Shown here piece by piece: positions 38,801 through 50,200 of a DNA stretch of 64,000 bases; within the stretch, counting starts at the first letter, position 1, and each line of letters opens with the position of its first letter. The translations under genes were made by a program, and so were the position numbers. Origin of the DNA: Marisa cornuarietis (taxonomy: Eukaryota > Mollusca > Gastropoda > Architaenioglossa > Ampullariidae); NCBI GenBank assembly GCA_004794655.1, contig SMMW01000576.1, forward strand, positions 5,559,001-5,623,000, in the 5' to 3' direction. The notes beneath the pieces were generated by a model. It was not told the origin of the DNA. It saw only the letters and a list, made by a program, of their open reading frames with translations, and ran no database searches.

Positions 38801-39198
38801 CAAAAACAAAATCTGTTTTAAAAAGTTAAAGTTAATTACATGGCTTATTATGTGACTGGAATTCAATGACAGCCTTTTGGCAATTTGTGAAAGCTGGTTA
38901 TGTGGCATGTACAATGGCTATGATGGTGGAAGAAGGGGGAAAAGCAAAGATGTCTTCCACAATAAGACTGTCTAATAGCAACTACCATAATGAGTAGTAG
39001 TTTGGTAACATTAGATGAAATGTTGGATGTTTGTCATGTTTTAAAAATGACCAACCATTCCTAATGCATCTTCCTGTTCATTTCTGTCTGCAGAGACCAA
39101 GTCTCCTGTACACTCCTCCACAACAAAAAGGCTCCTCTCAACAAAAAACACCTGTTAAGGACATCCCTGTTGATACTCTTGTGGCTTTCACACCCTGA
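26884..39198 (+). CDS. Disks large-associated protein 5 / hepatoma up-regulated protein (HURP) orthologue
   Basis: Nineteen coding exons with matching phases give 1475 codons plus TGA: 26884-27094, 27420-27631, 27992-28249, 28524-28611, 29138-29405, 29701-29762, 30065-31595, 31924-31994, 32154-32285, 32620-32778, 32900-33054, 33268-33369, 33718-33913, 35212-35587, 36252-36375, 36730-36850, 37124-37267, 37483-37595, 39094-39198. The first ATG has a good context (TCATCATGG). Family marks: a basic, coiled-coil-like N-terminus (LDKLKKWKEERELRKKL, exon 2); SFAPNDFIFE at about residues 295-304, matching SFAPKDFMF of human HURP; and the GKAP/HURP core in exons 10-13 (YFRTLWATEVERL, about 965; RLLMKQKLQQFSGLVDSCE; TTCQDLQGFWDMV; VFDAGFFKVSSPV). 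HURP stabilises kinetochore microtubules under Ran, Aurora A and TPX2 control during spindle assembly. Human HURP is 846 residues; this one is longer because of the 510-residue exon 7 and a long Ser/Arg-rich C-terminus. The ends of exon 5 and exon 3 are choices between nearby sites. Confidence 0.93.
37765..37850 (-). mobile_element. Degenerate LINE 3' tail fragment in DLGAP5 intron 18
   Basis: TATAGCGCCATATCCCAGC...CTCATAGTGCTTTACAAA has the paired GCGC/AGCGCTTTA layout seen in the tails of CR1/L2-like LINEs elsewhere in this window. It is short and degenerate, hence low confidence. Confidence 0.35.
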
Positions 39199-42158
39199 TA
39201 GCCCTCTTGTGAACTGAAGCATTTAGAAAAAGAAACCATGCTTTTAATATTTCAAACCTGATCTTGGGAAAACATTGAAAAGGAAATATTGTGATTGTCA
39301 GTTGCCATTCATTGTCCCTAGAAAGTTTGTTGATACTTGCCATTGTGTTGATGTTGCCATTTCAACTGTAGGTTATAACTGTCATTGATGGCTGCAAAAA
39401 GACCAGTATTATCAAAGGATGCTGTGAAGCTGCTTTTTCTTTCTGAGGTTTCTTATACTCTGCAGTTTTGATTTACATTTTTTGTACTTTTTTTTTTTTA
39501 ATAACATTTTAATTCCCAACATGGGTAAAATGTAATTGAATCCATAGACAATGGGAGGAGATGAAGGCTGCTGTTAATGAGTTTTTTCTTTAAAGAGTGA
39601 GCAAAGTTGCAGAACTTAATATGGCTAAGAAAAAACGTATGTTTAAAATATAAAAGTGTAGCAGTTTGTTACTTAAGATGGACAAAATTGCATGTGTTCA
39701 GTTCATGGAACAATTCCAAGGAAAAGAAATGTGCTGTGAACTACAAAGTAGCTGGTAGCATCTTCAATCAAAACATTACACACAAGTGACTGAGAAATTT
39801 TCTATTTTATTTTTTTTTAACACCTCAGGAAGTCCCACGTGTTTCTGCTTACACAAGCAGATCATCTGGTTAAAGCTGATTGTGGAAAGAAGGTAATACA
39901 AACATTGGATGTGGTATCTACTCCTAGGATTAATTTTGCAACTTTGTTCCTGCTGAATGTCCACTTCTGCTGTCCATTTGGATGGCTCTCCTATATTTTC
40001 ATACTGAGTTAAAGCAACATCCATACCCCCATCTTGTATAGAATTACACTCCCATCCAAATATATATTTTTTCCATTCACAACCACTAGTAAAATCAGTT
40101 GTTTGCAGCATTCAAGAGAGTGGCACTGAAGATCTTGACATGTAACAAGGTCAACTCATTTACCCTAAAATGGTGTTTGTGCAAGAAGAGTTTGGGGAAA
40201 GAATAAGCACAGGCTGATAATGTGCTTTAAAGTGACCACAGATAGGTTACTGCCATTTTAAATGAGCTAACGCAGCTAGAAATCGGATCTTCAGAAAAAA
40301 GACCTCCCTCCACCCTGCATAACAACTCTTTGTTAAAGTTTTATTATGAGATAAATGTGGGTTTATTTCAACTTTCCAGCCTGCATGGCTAATAATGCTC
40401 ATGAAACCCATCACAGAAATCATTTAGGGGAGGTACTTTTTCAACAGCAAGAGTTACCATACAAACCTTAAATAACTGCCTGAATGTGTTCCGAAAAATA
40501 TCACCAAACTAGTGATAATGTAACAAAGCTCATAAACTTATTTTTTTCACTCTTGCCTGCAGCAACAATGCACTTGTATGCATGCCTTAAACATTTAATT
40601 ACAGCAATCTAGAATGTGTGCAACACATAAAAACTGTTAATGTTTATAGCCACAGTTTAAAAAAAAAAAAAAACTGCATTTACGCTCGAATCTACAAAAT
40701 ACCTTGGATCATTAGAAAAATGTTTTGTCTAAATCAAATGTAAATAGTGATATGCAATTTACACAAGCACCGTTTCATAATCCAGTTTCCATGTATTAAA
40801 AACAGCAACCAAAATAAATCACTGAAAATGCATACATCATTTAAGCTTTATTTAATGATATAAAACAAAATATCGTCTTTTTACTTAAATATTCTTAATA
40901 CTGTTTAAGAATTGAATAATAAAGAATAAACTACCGCAGGTCAGTTGTGTGCAAAATTACATTCCCACGTGTTCTCATGAGTATGCATATGTGCCTATGA
41001 TTTCTCACTGATGTGCTTTTGTATGCATGTATTTGTGATCTGTCGTACGCTCATGAATCTTTCCTCAATATGATGCCATAAACACCATTTAAACATACAG
41101 CAGTAATATAAAACTAATTATGACCAAGGTAGACAGCATAAACCCCCTTTTTTTTGTTCCCAGCTGCAGTCTACCAAAAAAGTATCTGCTGTGAATGTCA
41201 CCTAAAGCCAACATGTTAAAACGTCTGCCCATGTTAAAAAATGTGTTGAGAATAGAAATATAACACAGCCTACCACATCAAATTCATTAAACCTAGCAAT
41301 ATAAAAAAGACAAAACAGCGATGGAAAGTTAGTTTACTTTCATATAAATAAAGACGGAAACAATGGCATGTAACATCCCTTTCAGTTCAATCACAGGCAC
41401 ATGGATCTTACAAAAGATTTGCCTATTCAAGGTAAAATTAAAAAATCCTCACAAGCCAGCGTTACTGACACACAAGTCTACTTAATGATCGTATATCAAA
41501 ATAGATATAAACACCAAAAGAAATTTTTATACACATATATACACATTAACTGCATTCATGCAGATTTTCTCTCCCTGTGCAAGCAACTACCTAGTAGTTA
41601 CCAACATTCCCCTAATGTGACAACCATTTGTAAAAAAAAAATATTCACCTTAGCAAAATTTGGCCATACATGTTACAACCAAAATATTAGTAATCAAAAT
41701 GATAAAATTTTGGATATTCACCAAGCATATTGCAGTTCTATGAATGAAACAGCCTTGATGTGAAACTTGTTTAACAATAAACCTAAAGTATATCACTGTT
41801 ATAAAAAGAAAAATAATGGCACAACATATTTTAATAACATGCCTGTTATTGTTCTCTTGCTCACTATTGGTCCTTTTATAGTAAAAACTGCAAGACACTT
41901 TTAAAGAAAATCCCAATATAGAAACAAAACCAACCTTCTGTCCCGTGAAGGCACAAAAATACACGAAAAGGAACAAGTCACACAGTACCAGTAATCATCA
42001 TCAGTCTGTTACACTCTTCTAGTTTCTCCTTGCAAGTATCCTGTCAAACTTACCCCATGCTAAAAAAACAGTACCAAAAGCCTGGGCTCCTGCACACCTG
42101 TGCCAGCCCTGCTATCACCTCTCATTCATACTGCTAAGGTTATTTTTAAAATATGTTA
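39199..42158. other. Convergent region between the DLGAP5 and BPNT2 stop codons
   Basis: Holds the 3' UTRs of both genes, which face each other. AATAAA-type signals for the plus strand occur near 40813 and 40926, and TTTATT (minus-strand signal) near 40849. Which are used cannot be told from sequence. ORFs here (39607-39789, 41401-41763 plus, 41650-41976 minus) are A+T-rich, lack domains and are not supported as genes. Confidence 0.55.
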
Positions 42159-45100
42159 TCATGAATGCTTGCTAGTTAATGTGTCCATCTCCGGTGCCAG
42201 TTTCTCGAGGTAATCATAGTGATTATAAATGGTGGCCAGAATGCCATTCTTGTTCTGGGGATCATCATCAGGCAAATAAGTGATAAAGTGTCCTTGCAAT
42301 GTTGTCATCTTCCCCGACACAGCCTTGAGGATGGCATGACCAGCACAGATGTCCCATTTCTTGATTAGTGTTACGTGCACATAAGCCTCCACATTTCCTT
42401 TGATTACTTCAAGGGTTTTATAACCTGACAAAAAACAGGAAAATAACTGCTTTTTTGCAAATAGGAATGGATACATTGATTTCCTAGCATTTACTTAAGC
42501 AAAAGAGGTTAGGATAAATGCTTTCAACAACAAAAATAAAAAATATTTCAAAACAAATAAAAGTGAGACTGAATATTATTTGCTCAATAAACTCAATAGG
42601 ACAGTGTTCCCAACCAAGTGTATGTTAACACTGCCCAATGCATAAAATATTGCAATGACTTTTGTTTTTGTGAATAGCCACAATGTCATCCCAGCGAAGA
42701 ATAAAGACTGCACACACATAGCTTCATGAATTTGATCTCAAAAAAAGTAAAACCTACCTGCGCCTCCTGCAGGCACTACCTGTGTACCTCCACCAAAAGA
42801 TTTCTTGGCAACTGTTTCAACAGGTCCAGCATGAGAACGTGATACAATGATCTTGCGATGTTCCTCATCTGGTTTCACCTCAGATGCTTTTTTCAAGCTG
42901 GGTGAATGGCCATAGTCCACCCATGCCCAAACTGTTGACAATCAGCCCAGAACAGTTCAATTTTTAAAGCACATTAGAAGTATAAAATTAGAAACAAAGC
43001 CAAATTGATTTAATTGTAACAGAAACAATTTGAATGCACACTTTCTTTTCTCTAAACTGCAATCACAAGGGAAAAGAATGTGAAGTGACATTTTCAAAAG
43101 GTGAATTTAAAATGACCATGACACTTGGGTCATCCATTCCATGAACATACATTTCAGTTGGCAAAAAAACCAACAGCAAGATCTTGAATGTTTAGTCACT
43201 TTCTTTGATTTCGTTGATGTCACCATTTATTTATTTATCATCAATTTTCATGTGCAAAGAAAATGTTTGTGTTACAGCCCAAATAAAATTAGCGAAGATA
43301 AACAACAGAGCTAACATCTTTGGACACCAACAACATCTATAGTAAATGTGAATAAAATTAGGGAAAAGTTTTCTATAGATTATTGAATGCACCAAGGCTT
43401 TTTCTGTCAAAAATGTACTGTCTAAAGGCATAAAAATGTTCTTCTTTGTGATGTTTATCATTTAGCAATAATACAGAATTTAAAATAATAAATATTCACA
43501 ATTCTGAAGAAGCAGCTGACACAACTAATTATTTGGTAACAGACTTACCTCTGTTAATGTACATATTTCTGCTAATGTAGGTATGGGAAGAGGGGTTGGA
43601 GAAAAGAGAGAGATCCTTCAAAGGATTATTATTTATGGTGAGTGTGTGTGACATTCTAGTTATGCCCACTCTATTTAATTATATGCTAACTTTTGTAGAT
43701 CAGTTTTGTTCTGGCCTTATGACAATGACAACGAAGACTAAACTGAAAAGAAAACTCTAAATATAAAAAACCCATACCTGTCTCTCCTGAAAAGGGCTTG
43801 TGAATGACCCCAATGGTGGGTTCTCCATTGACCACAACACATACCATAGTGGTAACGTAGTCATATAAGCCCTCTGTGTTGAAAACAAAAATATAAAAAA
43901 TTGATAACTGTGACCTATAGTTATACACAACATGTATTAAGCATAAACCACAAATCAAACACAACAGTGATGCAAAAATAAAAAAGCAGAATGCACATCA
44001 GGTCTGCATATGGACATTTTGGTTAACAACAGACCATACACATGATGATGGTTCCAGAGTGACATTTCAATGACTCTTGTATCCACATTAAGACTAAAAT
44101 CGCTTGACACCTTTCTGAGAACATTTCCCCTTAATGCATGACTATAAATCTGCTCTTGACAGTGGTGATGTCTCACCATTAACCCTACTGGACCTGTCTG
44201 CTGCATTTGACACTATAGACCACTCTCTGCTTCTTCACAGACTCCACACCCTCTACGGGATTTCTGGACCTGCCCTCTCATGGTTCAACTCCTATCTCAC
44301 TGATAGGACCCAGACTGTGGTTGTTGATGGTCAGACTTCTCGCCCTGCTTCACTTTTCTGTGGCGTTCCCCAAGGCTCAGTACTTGGCCCAGTCCTGTTC
44401 ATCCTGTATACTAAACCACTTTCATCTTGCATCCGGTCTCACCAGGTGTCTCATCAGTACTATGCAGATGACACGCAGCTTTACTGTTCTATTCCACTGG
44501 CTGAGTCTCACTCTGCTATTAGCTCTCTAGAAGCTTGTATTAGTGATGTCAAGGGCTGAATGGTAAAAAAACAAGCTTAAACTAAATGATGATAAAACGG
44601 AAGCCCTCTTGTGCCATAGAAGAAGACATCAACCTTCACTAGTCAGTCTGCCCAATCACATCAAGGTGTGCGACAGCAACATCACCTTCACGTCATCTGT
44701 TAGGAATCTGGGATTTATTGTCACCGCAGACATGACCCTTGATAAACATGTTACAGCTGTCTGTCAGTCTGCCTACTATGAGCTCCGTAAGATCAGTGCC
44801 ATCCGTCACTTTCTCTCTACACGTGCCACCAACACTCTTGTCTGTGCGTTTGTTCTTTCACGACTTGACTACTGCAACTCCTTGCTGGCAGGCTGCCCCT
44901 CATCCCTTATTCAGAAACTCCAGAGAGTACAGAACTCCGCTGCACGTCTGGTGCTTAGAGCAAGGAAACGGGACCATGTCACTCCTCTCCTTCGTTTCCT
45001 ACACTGGCTACCCGTCCAGTCTCGCATCCAGTACAAACTGTCTGTGCTGTGTTTTAATTTCTTTGCAGGCTCCTGTCCTGACTATTTCTCTGAACTTCTC

Positions 45101-47031
45101 ATCCCTTACTCTCCGGCCAGACAACTACGCTCTTCCTCTGACAACCGTACTCTGACTGCTCCTGTCACCAGAACAACAACATATGGTCACAGGACTTTTG
45201 GCTACTGTGCTGCAAAACAATGGAACTCTCTTCCTTTCCATATCCGCCACCTTCCTACAATTGAATCCTTCAAATCTGCAATGAAAACGCACTTCTTCCT
45301 TGAGCACTACTCCTAGTCCACAATGCTAGTCCTTACCCCCCCCTTCCCTCTTGCTACTTTACCCATCACTATTTTTCTCTGTTCCTGTTACTTGATGCCT
45401 TTTGTTATCTGTTTTTGTCAGTACTGTCGTTTTCTTTCGTCCCCTGTGTTTTGTATCTACTTAGTCCATGTCTCTTCCCCGTTTTAAGCGCTAAGAGCAT
45501 ACTCTCTACGAGTGTGGATATGCGCTATAAAAATCTTCACTATTACTATTATTATTAAATCCAAGGGCCACATTAATACCATGTTCTGACAAGAGGTGCA
45601 TTCATGGTAAAAATACTAATTTAATGGACCTTAATTTGTACTGTCTAGCACATGCCAGTACAAAGCTTTATTTTAATCAGCTGTTTATCCAATACTATAG
45701 AACACTACCTGTGTATTCTTGTGTGGCATCCAAAGGGTCAATCCAAACTGCAATCTTGCTCTTGGGAATCAGCTGATCATTAGACACATATTTCAGCACC
45801 TCCTCCAAATGTTTGTTTGTCTCAGGAATGTTTCGTAGGTCTACTGGTTTTGTCTCATGCTCCTCTGATACCACCTTTCACAAGTAAAGATAGCAGCATC
45901 TAATGTTATCAATATGCAACTAACTGCTGGGTGATCTTAAACAAACTTCATCATATTTCTCAAAGGGTTTGTGGGGAAGGAATTGATGTTTTATGCCAAG
46001 CAGCTAAGGCTATAACATGGCAAAGCATCCAACCCTGTAAACAGATGCCACATGTAGAGAAAAAAGAGTGTGCTTGTGACAAGATCTAAACCCAGGACAG
46101 CCAATCCTCAGTGTATTGGTGACAGGTGCTAACCATTGCACCACTGTACTGTCAGGTCATATTTCTCAAAACTTAATGAAATATCCAGTCACTTTTCTAT
46201 ATAAATATAAACTTTGCTATCACTGATAACAGCAAGTCTGTCAAATAATTAAATCCGGGAGTCCGCTTTTAGAGTCATCTGAGGCTTGTACCATCATCTA
46301 TAAGCATAACTAGTTTGAGGTCATATAACTGACCATGTAAAGACATATATGTCACCACCATTCATAAAACCTATTTTAACATCCGATGACTACAAGGGGA
46401 AACTTCATGTAAGCTACTGCTGAATCCCTGTACAATTACTGACAGATCTCATAATTAACAAAAGCATTCTTCTAACGTCTGCCTACACTCACGTTCATTG
46501 AACACAACGTGTGCACAAGTGTTTGTTATTGATTTTCTATTGGCAGAACCCAATGCTCCGCAAACATGTGTTGTGCCTAAAACTCAATAACGATTAATTA
46601 TCATAAAAATAAGAAGTAATGCGTGGCAGCCGGAATGATCCACTGAGGTCAGTCTGCGCCGAGGAACTCTGACAATTATAGTCCAAATAAATAGATAAAT
46701 AAAGCCTTACCCGTATCCCAGGAAACGTCTTTGAAAAGCCATAAACGATAGCCCTGTGCGATTCTAAATCTCCCTCAGTCAACATCTCTGATGCTCCTTC
46801 CTTCGTTTTGCCTTTTTCCTTTGCTTGCAGATTGCTTTCTTTGGCGATCTGCCGAACTCTTTCTCCACCTCTCTGTGCAAGATCTATACTGACTGACAGA
46901 AGTTCTCTCATGCTAACTCTCTCATCGCTGGAAAGTTGCGGCAAGCCAAAAATGTAGAAAAAGATACACAATCCTAATGCTACAACAATAATGATGCCAA
47001 CAGGGTTCAGACGTACGTTCGCTGGCGCCAT
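42159..47031 (-). CDS. Golgi-resident 3'(2'),5'-bisphosphate nucleotidase (gPAPP / IMPAD1)
   Basis: Five minus-strand exons give 340 residues: 46711-47031, 45709-45874, 43778-43873, 42758-42931, 42159-42424 (TGA). Phases agree: the first intron is phase 0, the others phase 1. The human protein is 359 residues. The N-terminus [12 protein letters not shown] and a hydrophobic anchor at about residues 11-28 fit a type II Golgi membrane protein with a lumenal catalytic domain. Metal-binding motifs of the lithium-sensitive phosphatase family are intact: SEEHE (E111-E112), WIDPLDAT (D153, P154, D156, T158) and [10 protein letters not shown] (W276-D277). [34 protein letters not shown] and VVPAGGAG match human BPNT2 closely. 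The enzyme hydrolyses 3'-phosphoadenosine 5'-phosphate, released by Golgi sulfotransferases, to AMP, which supports glycosaminoglycan sulfation. Its second intron carries a LINE in the opposite orientation, and its first intron a SINE. Confidence 0.95.
44130..45556 (+). mobile_element. 5'-truncated CR1/Jockey-type LINE with broken reverse transcriptase, in BPNT2 intron 2
   Basis: The plus strand encodes the RT palm motifs [27 protein letters not shown] and YYADDTQLY, then the C-terminal region ending in [22 protein letters not shown] and [15 protein letters not shown]. The frame is broken in one place. A TGA at about 44557 replaces the TGG of the related copy at 55.5-56.2 kb, and a few bases later an A-run is one base longer, shifting the frame; the second half reopens near 44609. 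The 3' UTR ends in GCGCTATAAAAATCTTCACTATTACTATT with an ATT-type tail. No endonuclease remains. It lies antisense to BPNT2. RT motifs are well conserved, so it is a fairly young dead copy. Confidence 0.92.
45984..46156 (-). mobile_element. tRNA-derived SINE in BPNT2 intron 1
   Basis: On the minus strand the sequence starts near 46156 and has an A-box-like GGTGCAATGGTTAGCAC (complement of 46126-46142) and a B-box-like GGGTTTAGATCTT (complement of 46081-46093), spaced as in a tRNA promoter. The downstream part (GGCATCTGTTTACAGGGTTGG...) also occurs in the copy at 63871-64000. Two dispersed copies with Pol III-like boxes support a SINE rather than a tRNA gene. Confidence 0.7.
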
Positions 47032-47228
47032 GCTTGTAACGCAACGTAAAGCTAGCTTTGGACTAGCTCAGCAAGTGTCGTATATTGGATTATACTAAAG
47101 TACCTTTATATTATTAAAGTCAAAACTTAGCTTCTAGTTTAAAATGTGTCTTTTTCTATTTGTTAAGATACTAAATTTTCAAAACATTCTTTTATACGCA
47201 ACTAATAATAAACAAGAGACAAATCAAG
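47032..47228. promoter_or_regulatory. Divergent (bidirectional) promoter of BPNT2 and UBE2W
   Basis: Only 197 bp separate the BPNT2 start codon (47031, minus) from the UBE2W start codon (47229, plus), so both 5' UTRs and the core promoters must share this segment unless there are upstream non-coding exons. It is A+T-rich, with no clear TATA box at an obvious distance and no CpG island. Confidence 0.65.
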
Positions 47229-50200
47229 ATGGCTTCCATGGAGGTAAAGAATTACCTTTCTTTCTGGATTATCATAAATGATTTAAAGAGGGGAACCTTT
47301 TCATTGTTTCATCATGTCATGACTGCCAAATTTTTATTTTTATTTTGCTAATGTTTAGTTTCAGATTTAATTAGTTTATAGCTGTAAATTCCGTGAATAT
47401 AAGGAATAAGACTCATAACGTCTACTTCTATGTGATTAATAATTGTATTATTTATATTTAGACTATTGGCGCATAAACACATAAATAATAATATTCACAG
47501 AACTGATGTAAAATTTAAAAACTACCTAAATAGGCCAAGGTATAAAGACAGAATAATTATCTTCGAAAAATAAAAACTGTCTAAAATTGTCAAGTCTAAA
47601 ACCTGTCGTTTAGTGATAGGTTTCAGTCGTAATTCACTAGAGCGTTCTCAAAAGGTTTCCTCCTTCTCCGTCTCAGGCACATTGCTTCAGTTTAAATCAC
47701 TTTCGACACAAATGCGCTTTGGGGGTCCTGTGGACGCCATGATATACATCATTATCAGCGTCATCATTCATCCTTTGACTGCATGGTACCAGTTGACGAA
47801 AGTTATACCGGTCTTCTGCTACTGGCTGTTGAGGGGAACAGACAGACGCAGCCGATGACAAGGCTAGCTACTTAGTGCACTCTTGAACGGTGGAGAGCAG
47901 GTTTACATTGAATGGGTATTCCACTCAATCACTTTTGCCGGCCAATGCTTCCTCTGTTCATCTTCCCGGGTCACCGGTCATTTCGCCCTAAGACCATTTC
48001 ACCCAAAGACCATTAAGCCCCAAGACCATTTCGTCCCAGTCATATCGCCCCACAGCCTAAGTCAATTCATCACAGCTATGTCCATTTCATCCCAGGTAAG
48101 ATCGGCCCCCTCTCCCCATTGACCTGTCTAAGTACCCTAAAGGATGTCTGAGAGTGCCATGCCGGGTCATGAACCAGATCAGCTTGTTACGCTTTTCTTT
48201 TGCAAGAAGAAATTCCTGGTGGCCCTGACATACAGCCAAAAGGCTAGGGTTAGCAATTAAATGGTGCTAGGAAGTTAGGATCAGAGTCTGAAAATCTTTT
48301 AACTCAAACTGTCATAATCCTCATGTTCCAATTCTTTGTCATGGCGTCCATAGGCTCCAAAAAAACCTTTGCACATGACATTTATAAATGGGATCAAACA
48401 TTTAGAAAATGAGGAGTAATAGATTTAATTATGATATAATAATTATAATGAAGATTACTGTTAGGGCACTGTTCCCTAATGGCTCATAATGCTTTATCAA
48501 AAAAAAAAAACCCTGCTCACACTTTGATCATAAGAATAGCACAACAAGATTATTTATCTAAACACCAAGCATATACTATCAGTCAAAACCACAATGGAAC
48601 AAGTGTCTCTTCAGCTGCTGCTTAAATGCTGACAGTGACAATCCTTGTCTCAGCTGAAGGGGAAGGGATTTCAGACAGCTGTGGCAACAAAGCCAAACAT
48701 ACACCTACCAGAAGACTTTTAAGTTAATCCTAGGGACGGTCAGCAGTAATGGAAAATGTGTGGACAGAGTTGCAGAAAGGCATGAAGTGTGCCCTTAAAA
48801 TGGCTAAAAGCTAGAGTTGCAATTTTGTACTGTTGATGAAACTTCACTGGCAACCAATGAATTCTCTGAGCAAAGGTGTAATGTGTTTACATCAGATTTA
48901 CAGAAAACATAGCATGCAGCATTGTTGTGAATTCTTTGTAAGTGCATAGTCTGAGCAACAAATAAGCCCTGCTAAACAGAGTTGCAGTTGTCAAGTCATG
49001 AAGTAACCAATGCAGAGACAATTATAGCAGTAGTAGTTAGCAACGAATTCCAGCCAAGTGCTTGCAGTCCTGCGGAATTGTGATGAAGGTGCTTGATAGA
49101 TGGAACTAACATGCTGATGTGTGTTATAATAAAAAAAGCTATAATAAGTCTAGTATGCATTATGTACCAATTTCTTTTAACAAAGCATGTTTGGTTGTTA
49201 CCTAAGATAGAAACACAAAGAAATGACTAATTATGTAATACAGAAGCGCCTGCAGAAAGAACTACAGGCTATGACTAGAGATCCACCACCTGGCGTACAA
49301 GTGGACCAGGAAAGCTGCAGCCGCAGTTTGAGCGAGTAAGTGTTATCTGTAAAAGTTCATATTACTTTAAAAAAATGATATATTATAATGTCAAGTGTTT
49401 GTTGTTGACATCAGACTGTGATTAAATTAAATTTTGTTCTCCTGACCGTTGTCTCAGGTAATGGGAGTCTTTAAAATGTTTTAATATTTTAGATATATAA
49501 TGGTATAATGACTCGGAAATTAGCTTGAAAATGTCACTCATGAGCAAAATGTGCAAACAGCTGGTTGTGTAATTTGTGTGTGGTGCCACTCATTCTTTGC
49601 TGTGTTAATTGCTGTAGTGTAATTCTGACATCTTACCTTCAGAACCATGTGATCTACTGTTTTATACAGGTCTTGTCATGAATTCTACTCATCTCAATGG
49701 AGTATTTTCTGTTAAGTGTATAAGGACACTTGACTGGCCTACAGTTACAGGGCACACATTTAATAATAATGAGATTTGTACAGCGCATTTCCCCACATGG
49801 AGACAAGTTCGAAGAGCTTTACAAGAGACCAGAGGCAGTGGGGAAAGATGCCATGTGATGTAGTTGTCACAATCAAGTACAAACAAGCACACATACAAAC
49901 GAACATGACTTGTTAGCAATACAAAACCATGAAAGAATGCAAAAATAGGAGCGAGGGGGAGAAAAGACAGTCAGATGGAGTAGTTAACGTAGGTATTTCC
50001 GAAAGAGGTTTGCTTTAAGTTGAGATCGGAAAGCATGTACTGACTCCGCTGTGCAGAGAGATGGACGCAAGCCATTCTAAATACTGGTGCTGGAGAAGGA
50101 GAAAGAGCATTTTCAGTCTGATACATGCAATAGAGAGAAATCTGGTGTAGGCCAAGCGACCTGCAAGGCTGGTATGGCAACACAAGCTAAGACAGATTGA

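Noticed and set aside
41401..41763. 120-codon plus-strand ORF opposite the BPNT2 3' UTR
   Set aside because: A+T-rich with no domain, no splice context and no similarity that I recognise. Explained by low stop density.
45984..46156. A genuine tRNA gene
   Set aside because: The A and B boxes are degenerate, no full cloverleaf could be drawn, and a second copy at the window end points to a SINE.
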